Shown here: in pieces, positions 44,849 through 55,534 of the stretch
Position numbering within the stretch: position 1 is the first letter of the stretch
Layout: each line of letters starts with the position of its first letter
Source of the DNA: Parietaria judaica
Lineage: Eukaryota > Streptophyta > Magnoliopsida > Rosales > Urticaceae
Length of the DNA stretch: 64,000 bases
Assembly (NCBI GenBank): GCA_954871525.1
Contig: OX940868.1
Span: 18,347,056 to 18,411,055 of the forward strand
Direction: 5' to 3'
The notes under the pieces: generated by a model
Databases searched by the model: none
Seen by the model: the letters and a program-made list of their open reading frames with translations, nothing else
Told to the model about the DNA's origin: nothing
Program-made: the position numbers and the translations under genes

Positions 44849-45179
44849 TGTCATACCCCTAAAGTCAGGGTAGGACTGGGGTGGGACAAGTCTTGTCGGG
44901 AAACCATCGCTAGGTGAAATCCGGGTAGATTGTCGAAGTGTAAGGGTAGATTAGGTGGGCTTCGGTAACGAAGGGCTAGGCGACTGCGGCAGGTCTCGGG
45001 ACTTGCCATCCCGTTACCTGTGGCGTAGTGCTGGTCGGGAGCTGAAGCCGCTCTCCTGATGAACCCAAGGCAGGGTGAAACCAGCGATGGCGACAAACGT
45101 GTGGATGGCTGACTCGGTTAACGGACTTACCGAGTGCCGCACGGGCGTCTTGCGGGAGTGCCCGCTTAAGCCTGTGACA
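44849..45179 (+). mobile_element. Solo LTR of a retrozyme, 331 bp
   Basis: Termini are TGTCATACCCC and CCTGTGACA, giving a perfect TGTCA...TGACA inverted end. The pentamer CATGT flanks it on both sides (44844-44848 and 45180-45184), as expected for LTR integration. It is a G/C-rich island in A/T-rich DNA and contains a canonical hammerhead ribozyme. Plant retrozymes are known non-autonomous LTR elements with LTRs of a few hundred bp that carry type III hammerheads. No PBS, internal region or second LTR is present, so this is the product of LTR-LTR recombination. The element has no protein-coding role; its reading frames are chance. Confidence 0.9.
45030..45085 (+). ncRNA. Type III hammerhead self-cleaving ribozyme
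   Basis: All elements are present in order. Helix III 5' strand GCTGGT (45030-45035). Cleavage base C at 45036 (GTC). Helix I GGGAGC (45037-45042), loop TGAAGCC, GCTCTC (45050-45055) with one G-U pair. Core CTGATGA (45056-45062). Helix II ACCC (45063-45066), loop AAGGCA, GGGT (45073-45076). Core GAA (45077-45079). Helix III 3' strand ACCAGC (45080-45085), pairing perfectly with GCTGGT. No conserved core base is missing. In retrozymes the ribozyme processes RNA into unit-length pieces that can circularise. Predicted cut: after 45036. Confidence 0.95.
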
Positions 45180-45396
45180 CATGTCGTATTTCGGATCAAC
45201 GTCAAGTCACCGGCCTTGTAGCTATAGATAACACAGCAGGTTTCAAAATGCAAATATGTATAATAAAAGGAAATTTATTCCATAACCGAAATCTTGAGGG
45301 GCTTTCTAGATATTAACTTCTTTCATTTTTCCCTCGTGTCTACTCTTTCGACGCCATTTTTGCCCAAAATCGACGAAGAAAAGCGAAGTTGCATCA

Positions 45397-48300
45397 ATGG
45401 AGGAATACCCGGAGGAGATTCGGAGCCCGCCGGTGAGCCTCGTGGCGGCGGCGGGCTGCGCCGACCTCCACCAGGCTCTGACGGCGCACCTTCACTCTCT
45501 CCAGCCTCCCATCAACTCTCTCGCCCTTCCCCATCTCGCCGACGTCTCTCTCCTCATCTCCTCCAAGCGAAACCCTGGCGACGCCCAGTCGTCCCCTCCG
45601 GTGCCGGCGGCGATCGTTCCCGCCGGACTTATCAAGCGCGATTGGCTGCTGAAGCACCGCACCAGGATCCCCTCCGTCGTCGCCGCGTTCTTATCCTCCT
45701 CCGCAGTCTCCGGCGATCCGGCTCAGTGGCTCCAGCTCTGCTCCGATCTCGATAATCTCAAGTAAGATTGAATACATGTTCATTTCCTTGTTTGTCAGAT
45801 TTGTATCAGGAGTGTTGATCGGTTTTTTTCTTTCGTTGCAGATCGGTGATTCGCGCGAGGAATATCAGATTGGTGGTTGTTGTTGTGTATTCTCATTCCA
45901 AAGGTTTGTAATTGTGTGTGATCTACAATGTGTGTGGATTTTCCTTCAGCTGAGCTAAGAATTACTGGAGTGAGACTAGGATTAGTGTGATTTTGATTGA
46001 ATTCGATGCAGATGACATAACGGAAGATCGAATGCTCGCCCTACGGAAGCGCGTGGAGATTGATTCGAAGTATTTTCTCACGTTCTCTCAGAATGACGAG
46101 AGTGAAATGACACAATCTCTTCACAGGCATGCCCTTTTGAATCATTGTGCTATCTGTTTTGGAGAAAACAAGGCAATCGAAATTGAAGAGAAGCGTTAAC
46201 GTTGATTTTTCGTTGGTGCAGGTTGGGCAGTATATTTGCTGAACTTGCAAGTAGCTATTACAGAGATGAAGGACGACGGATTAGAACGCGGATTGAGAAG
46301 AAAACCGTTGGTTCAGTTGAGTTGCATGTTCGATATTGCTTCAAGGTATGCACTTTTTGGTTTGAGATATCGGACAAAAGAGAATATTTGGCCAAAAGAG
46401 CGCATTTCAATTTGGATTCCATGATCTCTCCTGGGTCTCAAGATTGCCCAGGTTTTTCATTTTGATGCATCCAAAAGCTCTTTCCGAGAGGCTTGATGAT
46501 TTAATGGATAGGTTTTTTAGTATATGAAAACTTGGGTTACTAGCTGACAAAATAGACCTTTATTTCATAACTAGGACAGGAAATCTTTGATAAGACTAGA
46601 AGCTTATTTTTACGTAGCTTATTTTCCTATCTTAATTCGTAGGTTGCTGTTTATGCGGAGTTTCGAAGCGACTGGGCTGAAGCTATAAAATTCTATGAGG
46701 AAGCGTATCATACCCTACGCGAGGTTAATTTTATGACCTATATATATATATATATCATACCCTACGCGAGGTTAATTTTATGACCTATATATATATATTT
46801 TACGACTCTCCCCAGCCACATTTCCACTTTTAATCAATTTGTAATTTTAATTTATGTCTCTATCCAATTGTACAGATGATTGGGACGTCAACTAGGTTAC
46901 CAGCAATCCAACGGTTAACTGAGATAAAAAGTATTGCAGAGCAAATGCACTTTAAGGTATCGACATTGTTACTGCACGGTGGAAAATTGGAAGAAGCAGT
47001 CACATGGTTCCGTCAACACCATGCTTCATACAAAAAGCTTATCGGAGCATCAGGAGCTGTTTTTCTTCACTGGGAATGGATGAGCAGACAGTGTTTGGCG
47101 TTTGCTGAATTGTTGGAGACAAGCTCGGCAATCCTTCAGAACGTCTCATCATTTTCTACTGGCAGTGGAGATAAATTTCTCACTGAATGGGAATTTCGTC
47201 CTGCTAAGTACTACGAAGTAAGTAGGCACTACCAATTCTACCATCATTGTAGTTTTTTTAGGGCGTTAAATTACGTACTTGAATAACTGATATCAGTTTT
47301 TTTCATTTTATTTATTTATTTCAGAGTTTAGTTCTTGTTGGTATGTTTATATCTCTAGTTTAAGATTATTTATCTTTGTTGCTTGTTTCGATTATGCTTT
47401 TGGAACTTTTATGCTATTTATTTATCAATCAGAAAGCTATTTGGAATTTCGACTTCATAATTACTTTTGAATATTTGAATGAAATCGATTGTAGACTTGC
47501 AAAAAGCCATAGTCGTACCATAAAAAAAATACAGTAATTAGTAATCGAATTGAAAAAACTGAAATGTGGGAATTTGGTGATAGTTTATTTCTTATAAAAA
47601 AATCGCACCAAATTAGCAATCGGACAGTGGTAGAAGTAAGATCTGTCTTTAGCTTAAAGCATTACATAATTGCATACCAAAAATTTGTAAAAATTATTAA
47701 CTCTCTCTAACAGGCAGCTGCACATTACTTGAGGGAGAAAAGATCCGCTTTGGAAATTGCAATTTCAGTGTCGGAAACTTTTAATGAGACTGATAGCAGT
47801 GCTGAATCCGTGGCGCCTTCAACATATGTGGGCCAATTTGCTAGACTCATTGAGCAAGGAGATGCACTTATCATGCAACCGTAAGTGAAAACACTTCTTT
47901 TTATTTATTATCAGTCTTGCCTTTAAATTGTTTGTCTTTCTGCTAAAAATTCGGTGTATGTTTACTCATTTCAGCCTCACCGATGAAGAATATCTCCAGT
48001 ACGTTATTGCTGAAGGAAAAAGATTCCAAGACTCGTTCGAAATCATAGCGCTCCTGAAAAAGTCTTATGAATCTTATAGCAATCTTAAAGTCCAGAGATT
48101 TGGCGCTTCTTGTGCATTTCAGATGGCCCGAGAGTACTACGGTGTAAATGACTATAGCAACGCAAAAGAACTCTTTGATAGCGTTGCTACTCTATACAGA
48201 CAAGAAGGGTGGGTCACTTTGCTTTGGGAAGTCTTGGGTTATTTGCGTGACTGCTCAAAGAAACAGGGCATGATGAAAGACTTCATCGAGTATTCGCTCG

Positions 48301-50438
48301 AAATGGCTGCTCTGCCAATTTCAACGGATACCGGTGCTACACAAAAAGAGAAAATACACAAGGAAGTGTTTGCATTGATCAGTGGAGAGTCATCGTTGAC
48401 TCTAAGTGAAAACGAGGGAGACTTGAAAGTGACTGATAATTGTCCAATTCATCTCGAAGTCGATCTCGTTAGTCCTCTTAGAGTTGTTCTTCTGGCTTCT
48501 GTTTCTTTTCATGAACAGATGATTAAGCCTGGTTCCTCCACTTCTATGACACTGTCACTACAATCTCAACTACCCCTTGCTGTTGAGATCGACCAATTAG
48601 AAGTTCAGTTCAATCAGGCTGCGTGTAACTTCATTATTGTGAATACTCAACGAGACGCTTCAGGTGTCTTGAGAGATGGGCAGAACGGCTATCAAGTACG
48701 GACCGCTCCATCTTTGGCCATTTCCTCAAATAAGTGGTTGCGCATGACATTTGACATAAGCTCTGGTATGTATGCGATTTTTCTCGTTGTATATGTTATA
48801 TAGACAAGCCAATATATTTTTTCGTAGTTTCTTAAATTTTACCTACCGCATTTTACTCGAGAAATGAACTAGTGGATATGTCGAGAGCCATATTAATAAG
48901 TAAATACAAACAGTGAACCATATAAACTGTAAAAACTGTAGCTATTACCTTTTTCTTTTTTCGTACCGTTGTCAGACACTAATGATACGACTAATACAGA
49001 TCAAAGTGGAAAGCTCGAGTGTGTATCTGTTGTTGCGAAATTCGGGCCCCACTTCACAATCTGCTGCAGAGCTGAGAGTCCTGCTTCGATGGGTCCTTTG
49101 CCTCTTTGGAAGTTTGAAGACCGTGTCGAGACATACCCAACCAAGGATCTCAGTCTGGCATTCAGTGGACAGAAAGCTATTCAGGTTGAAGAACAAGACC
49201 CACAAGTTGACCTTATCTTAGACACCTCTGGCCCCGCATTTGTCGGAGAGAGCTTCGTCGTACCCGTCACTGTGGCCTCAAAGGGCCACGACGTGCATTT
49301 TGGAGAATTGAAGATCAATCTGGTGGATGTGAGAGGCGGTGGTGTTTTCAGTCCAAGGGAATCTGAGGTCATGTCTATGGAGGATGCTCACGTTGAGCTT
49401 CTTGGCATATCCGGGTCGGAAGGCGATGAAAACATCAAGAAAATAAAAGAATCCTTCGGTCTGATTTCTGTTCCCTTTATAAGGAGTGGAGATTCATGGT
49501 CTTGCAAACTCGAAATCAAGTGGCACAGACCGAAGCCGGTGATGCTCTACGTATCGCTAGGTTATTCTCTAGATAACAGTGAGTCGACTTCTCAGAAAGT
49601 CAACATTCATAAGAGCTTGCAGATCGAAGGCAAGATCGCGGTATCAATCAGCCACCGCTTTATGCTTCCGTTCCGGTGTGACCCATTGTTGCTCTCTCGA
49701 ATCAAGCCAGCTTCCGATTCTGATCAAATCACAGTGTTGCCTTTGAACGAAACGAGCGTACTCATTATCAATGCTAAAAACTGCAGCGACATTCCGTTAC
49801 GATTTATGTCGATTTCGATCGAAGAGGATGGCGATGAGACTGAAGAGTCATGCTCGGTTCAACACGGTGGGGATTCCTTAGATCCTACAACCGTTGTACC
49901 AGGAGAAGAGTTTAAGAAGGTTTTCATGATCACCCCGAAGATTAATGTTTCGAAGCTTAGATCAGGAAATATATGTGTAAAGTGGATGAGAGATTCCGGG
50001 ACCGGGACAGCGATTTTGACTAAACAACCACTTCCGGATATGGATCTAGAGCTGTCACCGTTGATCGTGACATTGGAATCTCCTCCCTACGCAGTCTTAG
50101 CAGACCCCTTTACGTTCTATATCAAAATCCGAAACGAAACCCAGTTGCTTCAAGAGATTAAGCTCTCGGTGGCCGACGGAACAAGTTTTGTTTTATCTGG
50201 GTCGCACAACGACACCGTCTATGTTCTTCCGAAGTCAGAGAATATTCTCGGCTACAAGCTTGTGGCACTTGCCTCTGGCTTGCAACAGTTGCCCAAATGT
50301 ACTCTGACCTCAGTGAGATACTCTACTTCGTTTCAACCATCAAATGCTGCATCGGCGCTTTTCGTGTTCCCTTCCGAGCCACATTTCAAGACGGTTGATA
50401 CAGAAGACAAAAGGTTCAAGTCCCTTGCGGCTCAATGA
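45397..50438 (+). CDS. TRAPPC11: Trafficking protein particle complex subunit 11, 1169 aa, nine exons
   Basis: Exons: 45397-45761, 45842-45903, 46012-46126, 46222-46345, 46643-46723, 46876-47217, 47714-47880, 47975-48765 and 48976-50438, total 3510 nt with all phases consistent. The start MEEYPEEIRSPPVSL matches plant TRAPPC11 N-termini. Residues about 70-250 carry IKRDWLLKHRTRIPSVVAAF, ALRKRVEIDSKYFLTF and RYCFKVAVYAEFRSDWAEA. The foie gras domain follows (about 250-600; MIGTSTRLPAIQRLTEIKSI, HGGKLEEAVTWFRQH, FGASCAFQMAREYYGV, YRQEGWVTLLWEVLGYLRDC). The C-terminal half is beta-rich (Gryzun-like). TRAPPC11 is a subunit of the TRAPPIII tethering complex at the Golgi/trans-Golgi network, acting in secretory and autophagy traffic. 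Length is close to that of plant homologues. Intron 3 is GC-AG, and exon 5's donor is duplicated within intron 5. I see no disabling change. Confidence 0.95.
46127..46221 (+). other. Non-canonical GC-AG intron in TRAPPC11
   Basis: Exon 3 must end CTTCACAG (codon AG|G, Arg) for the frame ...QSLH-R-LGSIF to continue. The intron then starts GCATGC and ends TGGTGCAG. No GT donor fits this phase and protein alignment. Confidence 0.75.
46709..46797. repeat. 47-bp tandem duplication across a TRAPPC11 splice donor
   Basis: CATACCCTACGCGAG|GTTAAT and the following ATTTTATGACC(TA)n occur at 46709 and again at 46756. The last 15 bases of exon 5 and its donor are therefore present twice. The first donor (46724) keeps the frame; the second (46771) would add 47 nt and shift it. 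Confidence 0.9.
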
Positions 50439-50760
50439 AAATTGTCTATTTGTTTGCCGTCTTGAAACACTCTAAATCCGAAAGAGAGGATTTTTTAGTA
50501 CTGATTTTGACCGTGAAACGATATTTTTCTATCCGACTATGACGGGCCAAGGGAGGAGAGAATTACAAGTTTGTAGAGGTTATTAAGGCTTCTAAAGTTA
50601 ATTGAGAAAAACCGCTCATCAAATCTCTGAAATGAATCGGATGTAAGTATATACCGGGACCGTAATTTTTGGAGTGGAGGGAGCCGCTCATTGTGTTTCC
50701 GATTGTTTGATATTCCAAAATCGACAGCGCCATTCTATCGTCTTGAATCCCACCCACGGG
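50439..50760 (+). other. Probable TRAPPC11 3' UTR
   Basis: The region from the stop to about 50715 is also conserved in the duplicate at 62070-62330, for example ATGAATCGGATGTA-GTATAT and CCGATTGTTTGATATTCC. No ORF. The polyadenylation site is not obvious. Confidence 0.55.
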
Positions 50761-51335
50761 ACAGAGGCTCAGGTTAGAGTTTTCAGTGAGGTGAAAGATT
50801 TCAGAAATGGAGAGCGAGATGGGTAAAAATCGAAATGGATTTCTGGTATTAGCTGACAGGTGAAGTTGCTCTCTTGTTTTTCTTGTCTATGTTACATTTT
50901 GATTCCAATATTTATACTCTTTTCCATACTTAAGAGTTAAGACTGATGGGAAATTTAATAACATTTTTATCTAGTTAATGTATCGCTACCCATTGTTCTG
51001 CACTGCATATATACGAGATATTAATCATCAAATAGAAATACAAATTCCACTTAGAATTTCTTATTGAAAACTACATACCTGTGAATAGATTGATTCTGAT
51101 ATTTACAAATTACAATTCAATCTAATTGCAATAATTTAAAACCGTAAATTTAGGCTTTAGCGCCATATTATGAGTCAAAGAATGATGATTTTTTATTAAT
51201 TACTATGAAAATAAATGCTGTCGTGGAATGCCAATGTAGCAGTAGCACCATGGACTAATACCTTGTAGTCGTATCTCCAATCTCGATTCATAGACATTTC
51301 ATTTTTAAAGAGTATACAAGTAACGATGCAGTGAA

Positions 51336-51374
<39 letters not shown>

Positions 51375-52559
51375 GTGATACATAAACACACAGAGTGTTA
51401 GTGGTGTTCCTTTGTTGAGTCTGGAGTGTAGTGTTGTGGTGTTAGAAACCCATTGTCGTTTGCATTCATAGACTTTGAGAAATGTCGTATTTTTGGGAAC
51501 CAACAATAATTACATGTAAACTCCCCAATTAATGTTCTCTCATATTTATTAGCCAAATGTCCATTTGTGACTCAAGGTTCGAAAAAATGTCAATTTCTAT
51601 TTATGGTAATTCATACAACCCACTAATTAAAATATGGATCAATATACCCTTTGAATTAATTAATTAATATTTAGAATTTAAATTATGTTTAAAAATTAAT
51701 TAATAATTCGAATTAATTGATAAAATTAAAATATTTTTTTTCCTTAAATGCTACTCAATAGAATAACTGATTAATCTTAATCATTCCTGAATTATTTTCG
51801 AATTTTTTCTCCCTATTAATTAGTATGCTAACGATATCAATTTTAAAAACAAAATTTCAAAATTCCTAAAATCTTAGTAAATAATAAGCACAAATTAATA
51901 TAGAATCTACAAACATAAACTGTATTTAAATATACCAATTCCAAACAGTAAATTTAATTACGAATCTTGTATATGTATATACGAAAACTTTATACGGTTT
52001 ATACGGGAACTGTTTGCGCAAAGTGTAAATATCAACCATAACTGTATATATATATACCAATACCAAACTGTAAATTTATTTATCAAAATTGTATATTTAT
52101 ATAACAATACTTAATGGGGAGTGTTTGTGCAAATCGTAAATATCAACACGAATTTGGTATATGTATATATCAATATAAAACTGTAAATTTAATTACCAAA
52201 ATTGTACATGTATATACCAATACTTAATACGGGGACATTTTGTGCAAATCGTAAATATCAAAATGAATTTAGTATATGTATATCATTATCGAAATATTGT
52301 GTATAGGAACACCAGAAAACGCGGCGTTGCGGTCAATCTTAATAAGAAATTTGATTTTTTTTCTCTTATAATCTATGGTATTAATTAAAGATTTTCGTCG
52401 CAAATAATCTTATATTTGACCGGCTTATCACCATTAAGTGAGTTCGACACTTACACGAGAGATATTTCTGAGTGTTTTTTTTTTCTTCTTTTTTTCGCTT
52501 TTTCTTTTTCCTTTCGATTTTTGGCGCGATCAATTTCTAGAACCAACTCCGAATAATGC
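50761..52559. other. No gene; A/T-rich, with (ATT)n microsatellite
   Basis: (TTA)n at 51338-51374. 51780-52280 is related to 24210-24310 and 25620-25730 and repeats 'TATATACCAATAC-AA' and 'AAACTGTAAATTTAATTA' motifs. No supported coding sequence. Confidence 0.5.
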
Positions 52560-53290
52560 CGTTAATCAACATGTGTAGAGGGCGATTCGTACCGCCTTAC
52601 AGTCACAAAAATACACGATGCAAACACACGAATAATACGAATGAATGGGTATCTTTGATTGATGATGATTACAAAGGGGATCGGTTTCTTCCGTTTATAG
52701 CTTGGAACCTCGAAGGAGAATACGACTAAGCTAAGATTAACAGTATCAAATACGTTACACAAAGGCTCTCTAAATACTATGCGATGACACTGTTTTCTCC
52801 CTTGCCTCTCGATTTCGACCAACCCCTTCAGATGGGAGCTCCCTCTCTATTTATAGCGACGCTCGGACCTCCTCGGCTCGAATCCCTTGGATGATCCTTT
52901 GGTGGTCCCCCCTTCAAATATTCTGTGGTCCTCCTCTCTGACATTCTCGACGGCTGCCAAAGGAGCTCGTTTCCACTAACGTTGTCCCCCTGCCACATTC
53001 TGAGCGCACTACCCAGCAGTGGTCCCCCAGGGCCGTACTCTCTTGTCGCATCCGGGGAGGAAACCCTAGACCTTAGTGGGCTTGAGAGTCCGCCTTGGTC
53101 ATCGCCTCTTGCGATGGGCCGGGGGCCCATCGCCACCTGACCAGCCTTGAAGAACTTAGGCTGTTTCCTCGATTCCATTCTTCCTTGGTGGGCCGAGGGC
53201 CCATCGCCATCTTGCAAACCCCTACCTTCGTCGTTTCTAGGGAGAACGACAAGTGTAAAGTTGAGGATGAATTTGACCAAATCCGACCTT
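52560..53290 (-). mobile_element. Possible LTR fragment, minus orientation
   Basis: A G/C-richer block with a minus-strand TATA box GCTATAAATAGAGAGGGAGC near 52840-52859 and a repeated GGGCCGAGGGCCCATCGCCA-like word (53116-53133 and 53190-53209). No PBS, ORF or paired copy seen. Identity tentative. Confidence 0.35.
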
Positions 53291-53485
53291 AACAATATGT
53301 TCCCTCTAATTTATACAATAGAATATGATCACTAGATACATAGTTTATTTTCATAATCTTATATGCAAACTGAAAGCAATTAATATTAAGGAAACACACA
53401 TACACTCACTAAATAAAGACAATTAATACAAACACACAAGAGCTTAATTTTGGATACATGAACACATGGAATTATACGATGATGA

Positions 53486-53994
53486 TTAACCACCTATTAC
53501 ACGAACAGCATCGCCAATTACACCGTCGTTATTTTGCACTGCTTCAACTGTATCTTGGGTAGCATCTGCAGCGTTTGCTACAGCAACGCCGACGCCTTGC
53601 TCTGAAGATGATCATTATTCAGACAAGATTATTAGAATTTATTTTAAGAGAAGCATGCACGTTCCTTGTAATTTATATCATTGCAAAAGATATGTTTGAA
53701 CTTATTACCAGTGTTAGCGGCAACACCGCCCAGAACATGGAAGAGCACGCCTACAGCTTGGCCAAGTAGATCAGCAGTTTGTGCTGTCCCCGCGGCAGCA
53801 CCGGCAACCCCACCGCCCACACCTGTAAGAAAAGGATTGGCCACTCCTTCACCTGCTGGTTCAGTCATTTCTGTAAGTCCTGCGAGGCTGCGGCCCCACA
53901 GAAGCCTAGACCTTGCGGCAGTGGAGCTCGCGGTGGCGCTGGCGATCAGCAGCAAGAGTAGCATCTTCGAAGAAAAGCCAGCACTCTTGGCCAT
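53486..53994 (-). CDS. Ala/Gly-rich small secreted protein, 133 aa, two exons
   Basis: Exon 1 (53994-53709) starts MAKSAGFSSKMLLLLLIASA, a strong signal peptide, then TASSTAARSRLLWGRSLAGL and a Gly/Ala-rich stretch (VGGGVAGAAAGTAQTADLLG). The donor is CTG|GTAATA. Exon 2 (53601-53486), after acceptor TTCAG, encodes QGVGVAVANAADATQDTVEA and then VQNNDGVIGDAVRVIGG, TAA. The split codon (G+AG, Glu) fits exactly. The start codon lies 116 bp from the TATA box shared with the other peptide genes, and the 3' flank (CTCTTGTGTGTTTG...TTGTCTTTAT) resembles that of the 42004 gene. The mature protein has short amphipathic repeats and no Cys. Function unknown; likely extracellular. Confidence 0.75.
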
Positions 53995-54090
53995 GATCTC
54001 GTTTTCCTTGCTCTCTCAACGACTTCTTTTCTCTCAACAAACACTTGATGTGAAGATGAGAGATTATTGATATTGAGTGATGAGACTAAC

Positions 54091-54149
54091 AAGTCGATGC
54101 AACTTATATAGGCATGAATGGCCATGGACCAATATAACGTGTACACCAT
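54091..54149 (-). promoter_or_regulatory. Promoter of the 53994 secreted-protein gene
   Basis: On the minus strand: ATGGTGTACACGTT (54149-54136), then TATATAAGTTGCATCGACTT (54110-54091). The latter is identical over 20 bp to the core promoter at 41901-41920. Confidence 0.85.
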
Positions 54150-54699
54150 TACTGTGTTTATATATATATATATACACGAAACCAAGGAATATATATCGTC
54201 GCAGATATCTATATCTCAGCCAGCTTCCAAGATATAATTATAGTTATATAATATGTGAATGTCTTCTTCAATTAGGAGCGAAAATATTTTGCGTAAGCTT
54301 CAAGTGATATGAAATCTGTATATATTTATTCGAGTCGATGTTCTACAGAAATTATGGAGTTGAAGACTGGTTAAAATGCAGCATCAAAATTCAAAAACTT
54401 GTGATAAATATACTGAATCGAAATATTGGATCGAGAAATTTGGAAGCGGCAAAGTTAACGTACGTCCTCTTGTTCTAAATTAGAAATACTTTTTTTTTTT
54501 CCGAAATCAACACTTAAGAGCACATCCCAAACGTGTGCTAAGAAAATTAATTTATAACATGATGACCCTCTTCTTAATTTGATTTTCATCTTACCACTTA
54601 CCTACTATATATCTATTTAAAAAAACAAATTATTAATTCGTTTTAAAAATATTCATATTAAATCTGCTAGTGTGTGTATATATATATATTCCCTATATA
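54150..54699. other. No gene recognised
   Basis: A/T-rich flank between the peptide promoter and the copia element. 54200-54240 (minus, ATATCTTGGAAGCTGGCTGA) resembles 41714-41730 (AGCTTGGAAGCTGGGGG) upstream of the other peptide gene. Confidence 0.45.
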
Positions 54700-54704
54700 T
54701 ATTT

Positions 54705-55377
54705 TGTTGATCACCCATCGGTGACACAAGATCATGTGTGTCACAGTCACTTAAAGATAAGGAGCCTATCGGGTGTTGGCATTCAGTCACCATCCGGGGA
54801 CGATAACGATGAGCCAACGGCTTTATAAGCAAAGCTCATACAGCGGTTAGAAGTAACCAGACCATACAGCAAAGAGAGAGAGAATCAAGAAGAGAGAGTT
54901 CTTGAGAGACAGAGCTTCTCAGGCAAGTCAGACGGTGGTTACGACGACGAAGGTGACGACGGAGTACGAAGAGGGAAGGCTCGGGAACGACAGACAGAGG
55001 AGCACACTCTGGGGATCTGTCGGAGCTTCTTCGCGGCGTCAAAGGGGTTCGTTCGCACCGGGGTTCTGATCGCCGGCGTTCTCTGGGTCTGGTTCATCTC
55101 CGATCACCGTGAAGAGCGCTGGAAGACGAAGGTCATCTCGACATCGTATAGCGTAAGGTGGAGTCATCGGAGGGAGCTGTGAAAGGAGCTGTGAGTTTGA
55201 ATTCAACGGGAAGATCATCTTCTGGAGAAGATCGAATCTTTTGTAACCGGTTGTGTAATTCAAACATCATCGTGATCAATAAAGCGTTAGTCTTTGTCGT
55301 CCAATTCAATCGTGTTATTCCGCATTTGTTCGTGGTAATCGATATTCGTATCGGGTTGCTGGGTGAAATACCCAACA
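54705..55377 (+). repeat. 5' LTR of the copia element
   Basis: Carries a TATA-like GGCTTTATAAGC at about 54819-54830. It differs from the 3' LTR (59989-60661) at four positions seen by eye: CAGGCAAGTC/CAGGCGAGTC, CGGCGTTC/CGGCATTC, GGTTGCTG/GGTTACTG and AAATACCC/AAATCCCC. Confidence 0.95.
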
Positions 55378-55379
55378 AG

Positions 55380-55391
55380 TGGTATCAGAGC
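55380..55391 (+). promoter_or_regulatory. Primer binding site, tRNA-Met type
   Basis: TGGTATCAGAGC begins two bases after the 5' LTR; it is complementary to the 3' end of initiator tRNA-Met. Confidence 0.9.
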
Positions 55392-55534
55392 TCCTTCTCT
55401 CGGTGAATCAAGGAAGGGTCCATCTGAGAATCAAGATCCGAGTTCAAGAACCGAACAAGAAAGTAAAGGAGTTCAAGATTCTGAATCTTGACGAAGATCG
55501 TCAGAGTCACTCCTGCCAAACGCGATAAGGAATA

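Noticed and set aside
44851..45253. Several overlapping minus-strand reading frames of 68-81 codons
   Set aside because: They lie in the G/C-rich retrozyme LTR, overlap each other in different frames and show no domain; chance frames in a structural-RNA element.
45294..45755. A 153-codon frame overlapping TRAPPC11 exon 1
   Set aside because: Arg/Pro-rich off-frame reading of the G/C-rich first exon; the MEEYPEE frame matches the known family and splices correctly.
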